A DNA stretch of 64,000 bases, from positions 62,001 to 126,000 of the forward strand of contig NZ_RXNQ01000022.1 in NCBI RefSeq assembly GCF_004138205.1. The letters are read 5' to 3'. This DNA comes from Pedobacter sp. SYP-B3415 (lineage in GTDB: Bacteria; Bacteroidota; Bacteroidia; Sphingobacteriales; Sphingobacteriaceae). A program made the translations under genes and the position numbers. The notes beneath the pieces are model-generated. The model searched no databases. It was not told the DNA's origin and worked only from the letters and a program-made list of their open reading frames with translations. Shown here in pieces: positions 8,790 to 17,181 of this stretch (its first letter is position 1; each line of letters begins with the position of its first letter).

Positions 8790-9917
8790 CTACGATTTAT
8801 AGGAAATCCGGTATACCAGGTCTGCAAAGTCATCTGAAACCAACAGCGAGCCATCTTTCAGCTGCAATACATCTACAGGCCTGCCCCAGGCCTTGCCGTC
8901 TTTCAGCCAGCCGCTGGCAAAAGTGCTGTAGCCTACAGACTTACCATCCTTTAGCTTGACCACAGAGAGCTGATAACCGATCGGCTTCGATCTGTTCCAG
9001 GATCCGTGCTCGGCAAGTATGACCTGGTTTTTATAACTGTCAGGAAACATCCTGCCGGTATAAAATTTCATTCCAAGCGCTGCGCCGTGCGGATGCAGGT
9101 TAGCAACAGGAGGTGTATAATCTGCCGGATTTTTTCCTTTGCCAAACTCAGAGTCAATAATGGTTCCCTGGTGAACATAAGGATAGCCAAAATGCATTCC
9201 GGCCTTAGGTGCACGGTTCAGTTCGTCGGCAGGCTGGTCATCGCCCATCATGTCGCGGCCATTTTCTGTAAACCAGAGTTCTTTTGTCTGCGGATGCCAG
9301 TCAAAACCGACAGAATTGCGCACGCCATGAGCAAATACCTCGAAGCCGGTACCATCTTCATTGACACGAGAAATTGAAGCAAACCTCGGATCTTTCTCAC
9401 TGTCATTACAGTTGTTGCAAGGCGCGCCAATCGGTATGTATAATTTGCTATCAGGTCCGAACGCCAGGTATTTCCATCCATGATGCTCCTTATCGGGTAA
9501 TTTATCGAAGAACAGAACAGGTTTCGGCGGATTCTGGAGTTTGTCTTCTATGTTCTCTAACTTCCATATTTTACTGATCTCAGCAATGTACAGCGTTCCA
9601 TTTCTGAAGGCGACGCCGTTTGGCGTATCAAGATTATCGGCAACGATATAAGTTTTTTCGGCTACACCGTCCTGGTCCGCATCAACCAGTGCATAGACCT
9701 TTTTTCCGTCACGGTTCCCTACGAATACGGTCCCTTTGTCGCCCAGCGCCATAGACCGCGCATTGTCAACCTTTGCGAAGACGGAAATCTCAAACCCTTC
9801 GGGTAGTTTGATCGAGGACAACAGCGGGTTTTCTACCTTTTTGGTGGGCCGGTTGCAGGTCACAGCCATCAGGGGTAAAGCCACAAGTAACCCGCAGACA
9901 AAACGGAGTGTTTTCAT
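8790..9917 (-). CDS. PQQ-dependent sugar dehydrogenase / L-sorbosone dehydrogenase-like lipoprotein
   Basis: 375 residues from the ATG at 9917, which gives a lipoprotein signal with lipobox MAVTC (Cys21); the longer frame to 9989 lacks a signal at its N-terminus. The rest is a six-bladed beta-propeller of the glucose/sorbosone dehydrogenase family: GVAFRNGTLYIAEI, WKYLAFGPDSKLYIPIGAP, VFAHGVRNSVGFDWHP, WFTENGRD. Such proteins oxidise sugars or aldoses in the periplasm with PQQ; whether this one uses PQQ and which sugar it takes cannot be seen. It stands alone and is divergent from the tlpA-like gene. Confidence 0.88.
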   Translation of the reverse strand: MKTLRFVCGLLVALPLMAVTCNRPTKKVENPLLSSIKLPEGFEISVFAKVDNARSMALGDKGTVFVGNRDGKKVYALVDADQDGVAEKTYIVADNLDTPNGVAFRNGTLYIAEISKIWKLENIEDKLQNPPKPVLFFDKLPDKEHHGWKYLAFGPDSKLYIPIGAPCNNCNDSEKDPRFASISRVNEDGTGFEVFAHGVRNSVGFDWHPQTKELWFTENGRDMMGDDQPADELNRAPKAGMHFGYPYVHQGTIIDSEFGKGKNPADYTPPVANLHPHGAALGMKFYTGRMFPDSYKNQVILAEHGSWNRSKPIGYQLSVVKLKDGKSVGYSTFASGWLKDGKAWGRPVDVLQLKDGSLLVSDDFADLVYRISYKS

Positions 9918-9963
9918 ATATTTAGTGCTTAAACGAATTGATAACAAATTGAGCACGCGTAAG

Positions 9964-9997
9964 TTTGCCGAGCCAGCCCACCGATTCATTATCTTTG
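9964..9997 (+). promoter_or_regulatory. Promoter of the TlpA-like gene
   Basis: TTTG (9964-9967) and TATCTTTG (9990-9997) are separated by 22 nt, a consensus Bacteroidota -33/-7 pair. The -7 element ends 4 nt before the ATG at 10002, predicting a leaderless transcript. Confidence 0.65.
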
Positions 9998-10001
9998 TTG
10001 C

Positions 10002-10607
10002 ATGGCCTTAACCCCTCAAAACAAAAAGTACTTAAATCGCTTTTTCAACGCCCTGCTCTTCGCTTTTTTTCTATGCGTTGTCTTTTTGCCGCCTGCACGG
10101 GCCATGCTTCTTCAGGGCCTAATGAAGATTGGCCTGTTCCGGCCCGATCTCGATGCAAATGCACAGCCATCAGCTGCAGGCAGTCTTAAGGGCATCCGTT
10201 TCAGCGATAGGCATGGTAAGACGGTCGATCTCGGCGACCTGGAAGGGAAGATCATATTTATCAATTTTTGGGCTACCTGGTGCCCGCCTTGCCGGGCTGA
10301 AATGCCTTCTCTGAATAAATTATATACAGAATGGAAGAAGGACGAAGATGTTGTTTTTCTCTTCGTAGATGCGGACAGCAAATTACAGCTTGCAGAAAAA
10401 TTTCTGCAAAATAAAGGATACTCCTGGCCGGTTTATACGGCGGCAAGTGATGTTCCCCGTGAAATATTCGGCGGATCCTTACCCACGACCGTGGTCTTCG
10501 ACAAACAGGGGCGCCTGTCGTTCAGGCATGAAGGTATGGCCGACTACGGTAACAAGCGGTTTGACGAATTTTTTATCAAACTGAAGAGCACAGGATTAAA
10601 GCGGTAA
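10002..10607 (+). CDS. TlpA/ResA-like membrane-anchored thioredoxin
   Basis: 201 residues. An N-terminal membrane anchor (residues 14-32) is followed by a periplasmic thioredoxin fold with active site WCPPC (93-97) in FINFWATWCPPCRAEMP and a cis-proline region (SLPTTVVFD). TlpA-like proteins reduce disulfides or support cytochrome c maturation outside the cytoplasm. It is a single gene; the hairpin repeat linked to the RAYT lies just after its stop. Its partner is unknown, although the seven-heme cytochrome in this window shows that the organism matures c-type cytochromes. Confidence 0.9.
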   Translation: MALTPQNKKYLNRFFNALLFAFFLCVVFLPPARAMLLQGLMKIGLFRPDLDANAQPSAAGSLKGIRFSDRHGKTVDLGDLEGKIIFINFWATWCPPCRAEMPSLNKLYTEWKKDEDVVFLFVDADSKLQLAEKFLQNKGYSWPVYTAASDVPREIFGGSLPTTVVFDKQGRLSFRHEGMADYGNKRFDEFFIKLKSTGLKR

Positions 10608-10638
10608 ATTTAATTTTACGACAAGATCGACAAAAGAG

Positions 10639-10701
10639 ACCTCGACTCCTGCAAAGTTGGTAACTTTCGTAAAATTACCAACTTTAGGTTAAATTTTTAC
10701 C
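10639..10701 (+). repeat. RAYT-linked REP-like hairpin repeat, copy 1
   Basis: A 63-nt element beginning ACCTCGACTCCTGC and containing a hairpin: AAAGTTGGTAA (10653-10663) pairs perfectly with TTACCAACTTT (10675-10685), with TTT/AAA inside the loop able to extend it. An almost identical element in reverse orientation occurs at 17115-17178, directly upstream of the RAYT gene. Position after a gene's 3' end, hairpin shape and pairing with a RAYT are the traits of REP sequences mobilised in trans. Only these two copies were found in the window. Confidence 0.85.
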
Positions 10702-10766
10702 TTATTAACTATAATTTATTTTGCTGTGCGATCAAATATTTTATCGGCCGCCCTGCTATTGTTTGT

Positions 10767-10774
10767 TAACTTTG
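10767..10774 (+). promoter_or_regulatory. -7 promoter element of the ndpA-like gene
   Basis: TAACTTTG matches TAnnTTTG and ends 4 nt before the ATG at 10779. No clear TTTG was seen at the expected -33 distance. Confidence 0.5.
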
Positions 10775-10778
10775 CGGC

Positions 10779-11837
10779 ATGATAACCTCTTTTGATGCTT
10801 CACTCGCTAAACTCTCCATACACCGTACCGGCAACAGAATGCTGGAAGAATACTATGCGCTGTCAGATGAACCGCTGAACCTTGAAGACGAAATTCTTTC
10901 TTCACTTCTTATGCAATACTTTTTGAAACCGTTCGAGAAGTTAAACGAAGTATATCATTTTCAGCATTCCAGCGGCAATCTGGATCTGAATGAGGTATTT
11001 CATTTTGCGAGCGAGATCTTCCGCGATTCCGAGCTTTTTCATGAAAATTCCCAACTGCTCGCAAAGTACCTGTATGATGTAGCTAATCACCCCAAAATCA
11101 AGTCGGGGGAAATGTATGTTACTTTATTCAATCAGATTCAGATTGAAGGTGAACAGGCCCAGGCGATAGGCATTTTCAAGTCTGAAACGAAAGACACGTT
11201 TCTAAAGGTCTTCCCGAAAGATGGCGGCTTCGGGCTAAGTTACGAGCAGGAAGGCATTAACATCAACAAGTTGGATAAAGGTTGTCTGATTGTAAATCTC
11301 GCAAAGGAAGACGGATACAAGGTCCTGGTGGTAGACCATACCAACAGGCAGACAGATGCGGCCGTTTACTGGAAAGACGAGTTCCTAAAACTAAAGATAA
11401 GGAATGACAGTTATAACCAGACGCAGCAGGTGCTGGGCGTTTACAAGAATTTTGTCACTGAGGAATTGGATAAGTCTTTCGAGATTTCAAAAGCCGACAA
11501 AATTGACCTGCTCAATAAGTCGATGAAATACTTTAAGGACAAGGAGAGCTTTGATATGGAAGAGTTCGGAAATGAGGTAATCGGGAATGATGAGGGTATT
11601 GCGTCTTTTATGAGTTATGCCAAAAATTTTGAAGAAGAATTTGAAAGTCCGATACCGTCCAGTTTCGAAATATCTGAAGCGGCTGTAAAAAAGCAATCAC
11701 GGGTTTATAAGAGCGTGCTTAAGCTGGACAAGAACTTTCATATTTATATTCATGGAAATAAAGAGCTCATCGAGAAAGGCTTTGATGATGAAAAACATAT
11801 GAATTATTACAAAGTTTACTTTAAGGAAGAGATCTGA
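10779..11837 (+). CDS. Nucleoid-associated protein, NdpA/YejK family
   Basis: 352 residues, the usual size for the 37-kDa nucleoid-associated protein family. Family-like features are the N-terminal LSIHRTGNRMLEE with downstream helices, GEMYVTLFNQIQIEGEQAQAIGIFK, and the late segment YKSVLKLDKNFHIYIHGNKELIEKGFD. Members bind DNA and are nucleoid-localised in Escherichia coli; their exact role is unclear, and some relatives are linked to phage or plasmid functions. It overlaps the next gene by 1 nt (TGATG). The REP-like repeat lies immediately upstream of its promoter. Confidence 0.85.
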   Translation: MITSFDASLAKLSIHRTGNRMLEEYYALSDEPLNLEDEILSSLLMQYFLKPFEKLNEVYHFQHSSGNLDLNEVFHFASEIFRDSELFHENSQLLAKYLYDVANHPKIKSGEMYVTLFNQIQIEGEQAQAIGIFKSETKDTFLKVFPKDGGFGLSYEQEGININKLDKGCLIVNLAKEDGYKVLVVDHTNRQTDAAVYWKDEFLKLKIRNDSYNQTQQVLGVYKNFVTEELDKSFEISKADKIDLLNKSMKYFKDKESFDMEEFGNEVIGNDEGIASFMSYAKNFEEEFESPIPSSFEISEAAVKKQSRVYKSVLKLDKNFHIYIHGNKELIEKGFDDEKHMNYYKVYFKEEI

Positions 11838-12043
11838 TGGGTAAAAACAGTGCGAGCAAGGAACATGTAGAGGCGGTTGCGCAGACGATCATGGCTAATT
11901 TCATCCCGAAAAACCCTGAAGCAAATGTGTTCAGCTTTCATTTCACGCTTCCGCCGGCAGAGAATTACCGGGCGCAATACGCGAAAAATAAAGACGGAAA
12001 AAACTGGGATTTAATTTCGGTAAATCCGGCGTCAGACAATTAG
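11837..12043 (+). CDS. Small hypothetical protein, 68 residues
   Basis: Translationally coupled to the ndpA-like gene through a TGATG overlap. It is soluble and has no recognisable domain; the middle reads VFSFHFTLPPAENYRAQYAK and may form a beta-hairpin. Coupling suggests that it acts with the NdpA-like protein. Its stop codon overlaps the stop of the convergent histidine kinase gene. Confidence 0.7.
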   Translation: MGKNSASKEHVEAVAQTIMANFIPKNPEANVFSFHFTLPPAENYRAQYAKNKDGKNWDLISVNPASDN

Positions 12044-14094
12044 CGACGGCTTAATACCGGTTTTGCCTGAACTGACACAGGCACATTGGTTTCATCTTCG
12101 GGAAGATGGATGAAGAAAGTGGAGCCTTGTTCAGGGACACTTTCAACGGTAATGCGAAGGCCAATGCTGTTTGCAAAATCCTTGCACAACAGCATTCCTA
12201 GGCCCGTGCCCTTTTCGCGGTCTGTTCCAGGCGTGCTGTAGCGCTTGTCAGAGAACAGACTTTCAATGGCTTCGGCACTCATGCCCACACCATTATCCTT
12301 AATGCTAAGGACGTTTCTGCCTTGATGCTGGGCCCACGCCACAGAAATGGTGCCGCCCTGACGGGTAAATTTGAGGGCGTTTGAGATGATGTTACGAACA
12401 ATGAAGTTCAATTTCTCACGGTCTGTATAAATCTCTGCTTTTGCCGGCACATCATTCACGAGGGAAATGTTTTTTTCCAGGGCTCGCTTGGCAGAAAGCA
12501 TGAAGTTTTCGCGTACGATATTTTTGAGAGCTACATGTTCGCGCCGAACGGATTGCCCGTCCATCTGCGTTCCGGCCCAAATGAGCAGGCTGTTTAACAT
12601 TTTCTGTGTAACATCGATGTCGTCTGAAAGCAGACCGACGAAGTGCTCCATTTCCTCGCGGTCCAGCTGTCCGCCTTTAATGAGGCCCAGAATGGAATCG
12701 AGAGAGGCCAATGGAGATCTCAGATCGTGCGATATCACAGAGAAGACTTTGTTACGGATCATATTAGCAGTAACAAGCGCTTCATTTTTCATTTTTAATT
12801 CAGAAGCCTGCTGCTCGATCTGCTTGTTTTGAATACTGATCTCATCATTTTTTTGCTCAATGATCCGGTTCTGATCCATAAGCTTCTGGTTGGCCCGCAT
12901 TGTTTTGTGGCGGCTCCAGAGAATAAATCCAGTAAGAATAAGCAAAAAAGCAATGGCGATAAAAGCCTGAACCTGGGTTTCGTTCTTTCTGAGAATAGTC
13001 GCCAACCGGCTGCTGCTTTCTCTGGCTAACTGCTTTGTCAGCTTATCTTTTTGTGCCGTCTGATATTTGATTGCCAATTCTTCCCTTACTTTTTGCCTGG
13101 ACTCTGCAAATAGCTGGCTGTCACGTGCCTTGTCCTGCAAGAGCATTTCGTACGCCTTCTTATAGTTTCGAAGGGCGCTATTTACTTTTTCGACGGTGCC
13201 GGAAGCGCCCGAAATTATGTAATCAGACTTGGTTGATTTAGCAACCGCATACGCACTGTCGGCATATCTGATTGCTTCTTCATTGTTTTTTTGCAGCAGA
13301 TACAGATCAGCGATACTGCTGAGTGCTGTTACCTCACCTTCTTTGTTGTCATATGACCGGTGAATGTTCAGCGACTCCTTAAAAGCAGCAAGAGCCTGCT
13401 TGTAATTCTTTTTTTCCAGATAAATCTGGGCGAGCATGGAAAGGCAATTCGCCTGACCTTTCCTGTCGTTCAGCTCTTTTTTGGTTTGCCTGGCAGCCAG
13501 AATAAACCGGACCGCCTGCTGATAATCGGCCTGTTTTTTTTGTGAAAGCCACCTATCCTTATAATAACTTCCGATATTGTTGTAAAGCAGCGCCAATCCC
13601 GGCTTGCTGTTCTTCTTTATGGCATAGGTAAGTGCTTTCTTATAAAACTTCACTGCCTCTTCGGTATTCGTGAGTCGATAGTTGGCGTTGCCAATGTTGA
13701 TCATAGACTCCATCATACCGACTGTATCACGCATTTTTTCGCGGATAGACAGGGCGTGGTAATGGCTTTTAAGCGATTCGTCGAACTGAGAGAGAATAAG
13801 CTGACAAACGCCAATAAGATTCACAGTTTTCGCTTCACCCTTCTCAAAATGAAGATCCTGCGCAAGTGCCAACCCTTTTCTTGCAAAATCTAAAGCTTTC
13901 TCTGTGTCTGAGGTATAATACTGTCTTCCAAGATTAAAATACAACCATACCTTTGCAGTATCCGGCCTGGCCTTAGAAAGCGCATGCACCAGACTATCGG
14001 CAGTCTTCTGCTGACTGAAAACCGAGAGCGGCAGGAGCAAAATGAAAAAAAACAGACGAATCTGAATAACCAGGCGTTGAGTAATTTCGGGCAT
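12040..14094 (-). CDS. TPR-containing sensor histidine kinase
   Basis: 684 residues. A signal peptide is followed by a periplasmic array of tetratricopeptide repeats (about 40-330), one membrane helix (377-394), a coiled coil (400-445), a HisKA dimerisation domain with phospho-acceptor His456 (VISHDLRSPLAS), and an HATPase domain with N box (NIISNALKF), G1 box (DNGVGM, 600-605) and GTGLGM (629-634). This architecture is common in Bacteroidota, where the TPRs sense an unknown periplasmic or protein ligand. No response regulator gene is adjacent, so it is an orphan kinase. Confidence 0.92.
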   Translation of the reverse strand: MPEITQRLVIQIRLFFFILLLPLSVFSQQKTADSLVHALSKARPDTAKVWLYFNLGRQYYTSDTEKALDFARKGLALAQDLHFEKGEAKTVNLIGVCQLILSQFDESLKSHYHALSIREKMRDTVGMMESMINIGNANYRLTNTEEAVKFYKKALTYAIKKNSKPGLALLYNNIGSYYKDRWLSQKKQADYQQAVRFILAARQTKKELNDRKGQANCLSMLAQIYLEKKNYKQALAAFKESLNIHRSYDNKEGEVTALSSIADLYLLQKNNEEAIRYADSAYAVAKSTKSDYIISGASGTVEKVNSALRNYKKAYEMLLQDKARDSQLFAESRQKVREELAIKYQTAQKDKLTKQLARESSSRLATILRKNETQVQAFIAIAFLLILTGFILWSRHKTMRANQKLMDQNRIIEQKNDEISIQNKQIEQQASELKMKNEALVTANMIRNKVFSVISHDLRSPLASLDSILGLIKGGQLDREEMEHFVGLLSDDIDVTQKMLNSLLIWAGTQMDGQSVRREHVALKNIVRENFMLSAKRALEKNISLVNDVPAKAEIYTDREKLNFIVRNIISNALKFTRQGGTISVAWAQHQGRNVLSIKDNGVGMSAEAIESLFSDKRYSTPGTDREKGTGLGMLLCKDFANSIGLRITVESVPEQGSTFFIHLPEDETNVPVSVQAKPVLSRR

Positions 14095-14205
14095 GACACG
14101 TGAGCGTGGGTCAAATATCGGAATTTAAGTCGTCACTTCAAAACGCTGATTTACAGGCATACAGACAAATTCCAGTTTTGAAATTTCATTTAGAGAAAAA
14201 TTTTA

Positions 14206-14213
14206 TATATTTG
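14206..14213 (+). promoter_or_regulatory. -7 promoter element of the helicase gene
   Basis: TATATTTG matches TAnnTTTG, 18 nt before the ATG at 14232. A TTTG at 14177-14180 is a possible -33, slightly farther away (25 nt) than usual. The site argues against the longer reading frame from 14100. Confidence 0.5.
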
Positions 14214-14231
14214 ATTAATGACCGCAGGCTT

Positions 14232-16508
14232 ATGCACGAGAACACAACCATTACGAAACAGGAACTTGCGCAAAAATTTGTCAATTACACATCGAAAAAC
14301 ATTTTTCTTACGGGTAAAGCAGGAACAGGCAAGACAACGCTGCTTCATAAGCTGATTCAAACTACATTCAAAAAGGCGCTTATCGTTGCACCAACCGGTA
14401 TAGCAGCGATAAATGCCGGCGGCGTTACCATCCATTCCCAATTCCAGCTACCATTTGGTGCCTTTCTGCCTGAACAGGCGCAGCAGGATATCGATCATTC
14501 AGCTTTCAGCTTCCATACACCGCGCACATTGACCAGGCAATTCAATATGCCTGCTAAAAAACGGAAGGTATTGCAGGAGCTTGAACTGCTGATCATTGAT
14601 GAAGTGAGTATGCTTCGGGCCGATCTGCTAGACGCGATAGACTTCGTATTGCGACACATTCGCCGCAATCAACAACCGTTCGGGGGTGTTCAGGTATTGT
14701 TTATTGGCGATTTGAGTCAGCTACCGCCGGTTGTGAAACCTGTAGAATGGCAGGCCATGCAACGGTATTATCAAAGTGTATTTTTCTTCGATGCCCTTGT
14801 ACTTAAACGCACTGAACTTATTTGTATTGAGCTCGATAAGATATACAGGCAGGATGACAGAATCTTTATCGATCTGCTAAACAACCTGCGCAATAACCTG
14901 ATCACAGAAGCCCACCGCCAACTGCTTCAGCAATATTATAAGCCCGGATTTGAACCGAAGGATGGCGACGGTTACATAACTCTTACAACGCATAACGCCG
15001 CCGCAACGGAGATCAACAGACGTAAACTCGCGGCCCTGCCTGAAAAGATTCATGTTTACAGTGCCGCTGTAGACCGCGAATTCCCGGAACATACCTATCC
15101 GGCAGAGGTATCGCTCGAATTAAAGAAGGGCGCACAGATTATGTTTATTAAAAACGATCCATCACCTGATAAACGGTTTTTTAATGGCAAGCTCGCCTAT
15201 ATCACGCAACTCGATGATGACGGTATCGAGGTAGCCCTTGACGGATCCCGTGAGCGTTTTCTGCTGGAAAAATATACCTGGAAAAATCAGCGGTATACAG
15301 TGAACGCCGTAAACAACGAGATAAATGAAGAGGTGATAGGGACTTTTACACAATATCCTGTGCGACTGGCCTGGGCAATTACGGTTCATAAAAGCCAGGG
15401 CTTAACGTTCGAAAAGGCAGTTCTGGACGTCGGCAACGCATTTGCCCCAGGACAGATCTATGTAGCGTTATCAAGGTTGACGTCATTGAAGGGGCTGGTC
15501 CTCACGTCTATGCTTGCGAATCAAAATATAGATTCTGACAAGAGCGTAGCCCTGTTTCATCGTAAACAGGCGGAAGCCGGTGATCCAGCAGGCAGAATGG
15601 ATGTGGACCGGCTAAGTTTCCTGAAAGAATATTTGCTTCGTGCGTTCGATTTCGGACTGATGTTATATGTTTGGAAAAATCATGTTGAATCTTACGATGC
15701 AGACGAGCAGCGATCAGCAAAGCAAAAATACAAAGATTGGGCATGGGAAATCTATAAAGAAGTGGAAACACTGAAAGTGCCTGCAGATAAGTTCATTTGG
15801 CAACTTCATTCTCTTTTTAACGATGTGGCAACGGCGGGACTCGTAAACGTACTGGCAAGAGCAGAGGCGGCAGGTAATTATTTTATACCAAGGCTCCAGA
15901 CAATTTCTGACAAAGTCTTGGACCATCTGGAGCTCGTGAAAACGGAAAGCAAAGTTAAAACTTATTTGGGCGAACTTCTTGACGCAGAACTGGCCTTCCA
16001 TGAATCAATAAAAAAAATTGAAAAAGCAATAGCACTGATAAAAGTTCAGTCGACGGGGGGTGAACTTGAAAAAGACACCCTGGTTTCGCCCGTGGCGGAG
16101 GCGCGCAGACAGCAGCAAATGGCCAGGGCACTAACCATTGACGGAAAGGAAGTGCTTCGCGGCGGCGACATCCGCAGGGCAAAGAAACAGAAAGCGCCAC
16201 GGATTGATACTTTTGAAGCCAGTTTCGACCTGTTTAAATCAGGACAATCGATCCAGGATATCGCGCGGGAGCGCAAGTTAAGCGTGACGACGATCGAAGG
16301 TCATTTATGCAGATATGTAGCGAATGGAAGCCTGGAAGCTACAGAACTTATTTCAAAGGATGAGCTCGCAAGTCTGTTGGCGGCGTTTGGCGGTTTAGAA
16401 ACGAAAAAACTGTCTGAGATCAAAGATCATGTAGGCCAGGATTATTCATATTTTGTCATAAAAGTGGCTCTTGCGCATCTTGAAGCCAATCCATCCGTGT
16501 TGGATTAA
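14232..16508 (+). CDS. PIF1/RecD-like DNA helicase with C-terminal HTH domain
   Basis: 758 residues from the ATG at 14232. Superfamily 1 helicase motifs are clear: Walker A GKAGTGKT (28-35), Walker B IIDEVSM (121-127), motif III FIGDLSQLPPV, and the C-terminal VHKSQGLTFEKAVLDVG and YVALSRL, matching PIF1-type 5'-3' helicases. The last ~100 residues carry a helix-turn-helix (DLFKSGQSIQDIARERKLSVTTIEGHL) of the HTH_40 type. PIF1 proteins unwind G-quadruplexes and stalled forks. The 3' end overlaps the convergent RAYT gene by 53 bp. Confidence 0.92.
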   Translation: MHENTTITKQELAQKFVNYTSKNIFLTGKAGTGKTTLLHKLIQTTFKKALIVAPTGIAAINAGGVTIHSQFQLPFGAFLPEQAQQDIDHSAFSFHTPRTLTRQFNMPAKKRKVLQELELLIIDEVSMLRADLLDAIDFVLRHIRRNQQPFGGVQVLFIGDLSQLPPVVKPVEWQAMQRYYQSVFFFDALVLKRTELICIELDKIYRQDDRIFIDLLNNLRNNLITEAHRQLLQQYYKPGFEPKDGDGYITLTTHNAAATEINRRKLAALPEKIHVYSAAVDREFPEHTYPAEVSLELKKGAQIMFIKNDPSPDKRFFNGKLAYITQLDDDGIEVALDGSRERFLLEKYTWKNQRYTVNAVNNEINEEVIGTFTQYPVRLAWAITVHKSQGLTFEKAVLDVGNAFAPGQIYVALSRLTSLKGLVLTSMLANQNIDSDKSVALFHRKQAEAGDPAGRMDVDRLSFLKEYLLRAFDFGLMLYVWKNHVESYDADEQRSAKQKYKDWAWEIYKEVETLKVPADKFIWQLHSLFNDVATAGLVNVLARAEAAGNYFIPRLQTISDKVLDHLELVKTESKVKTYLGELLDAELAFHESIKKIEKAIALIKVQSTGGELEKDTLVSPVAEARRQQQMARALTIDGKEVLRGGDIRRAKKQKAPRIDTFEASFDLFKSGQSIQDIARERKLSVTTIEGHLCRYVANGSLEATELISKDELASLLAAFGGLETKKLSEIKDHVGQDYSYFVIKVALAHLEANPSVLD

Positions 16509-17094
16509 AAAAAGATAGTGTGCTCAGCTGTTGGTTATGGAAATCAATGAATTCTTTGCGCGATCCATATAAGCTAATGATCTGCCGCAGAAACCTGTCT
16601 CGCTGTGGTGATAAAAACTTTCGGTAAGAGCTCCATTTCCAGTTTCGGAAGTCTGTAACCATTGCATCTTTTTGCGCATTGCTATGGATATAAAATATCA
16701 GCCAGATCAGATAGTTTTGTGATGTAACGCGGGAACGTTTGAATGGCTGCTGAAAAAGCGAGCCAACCCGGCTTTCCTGCCTGTTGAATGCCATGGCGTA
16801 TGATTGCAGAAACCGTTGCGTGCAATGCGTCACAACCAGATGCGGGTCCTGTTCAGCCGTTGCCAGACGTACCCGAAACTTATCTTTAACCCTGACCAGA
16901 AGATGAAAATGATTGGAAAGCAGGCAATACACCTGCACGTCGAGCACCGGAGACGAGTACTTCTGCATCCTGCTGAGAAAGAACCGGAAATTCTCATCAC
17001 GTGTAAAAAGCGGTTTCCGGTCAATCACGCGATTGTAGATGTGACAATATCCGCTGTACTCAAATCGCGTACTGTAATGTGATTTCTTCGCCAT
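16456..17094 (-). CDS. REP-associated tyrosine transposase (RAYT, Y1_Tnp/HUH family)
   Basis: 212 residues from the ATG at 17094. The HUH motif is NHFHLLV (His62 and His64) and the likely catalytic tyrosine is Tyr135 in the FYIHSN segment, where relatives of IS200/IS605 TnpA have YIHxNP. RAYTs are single-copy, domesticated relatives of TnpA that act on REP hairpins as single-stranded DNA. A matching hairpin repeat lies 20 nt upstream and a second copy 6.4 kb away. The last ~17 codons overlap the convergent helicase gene. No tnpB or classical terminal repeats are seen. Confidence 0.9.
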   Translation of the reverse strand: MAKKSHYSTRFEYSGYCHIYNRVIDRKPLFTRDENFRFFLSRMQKYSSPVLDVQVYCLLSNHFHLLVRVKDKFRVRLATAEQDPHLVVTHCTQRFLQSYAMAFNRQESRVGSLFQQPFKRSRVTSQNYLIWLIFYIHSNAQKDAMVTDFRNWKWSSYRKFLSPQRDRFLRQIISLYGSRKEFIDFHNQQLSTLSFFNPTRMDWLQDAQEPLL

Positions 17095-17114
17095 AACCAC
17101 GAATAATAATTTTT

Positions 17115-17178
17115 GGTTAATTTTTTAACTTAAAGTTGGCAACTTTACGAAAGTTACCAACTTTGCAGGAGTCGAGGT
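17115..17178 (-). repeat. RAYT-linked REP-like hairpin repeat, copy 2
   Basis: The reverse complement of copy 1 with few differences, lying between the aldehyde dehydrogenase stop and the RAYT start. It can fold into a 15-bp stem: AAAGTTGGCAACTTT (17132-17146) with AAAGTTACCAACTTT (17150-17164), one mismatch and a 3-nt loop ACG. The conserved flank ACCTCGACTCCTGC (minus strand) lies at the 5' side, as in copy 1. The tight arrangement with the RAYT matches known RAYT-REP pairs. Confidence 0.85.
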
Positions 17179-17181
17179 GGG

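Noticed and set aside
14100..14231. 44-residue N-terminal extension of the helicase
   Set aside because: The -7 element at 14206-14213 falls inside it and the family starts just before Walker A.
17095..17100. GTG start for the RAYT (extra two residues)
   Set aside because: The ATG at 17094 is two codons later and is a better start codon.
10639..17178. Composite transposon flanked by inverted repeats
   Set aside because: The 63-nt repeats are hairpins of REP type, not transposon ends; the genes between are ordinary chromosomal genes and no target-site duplication was seen.
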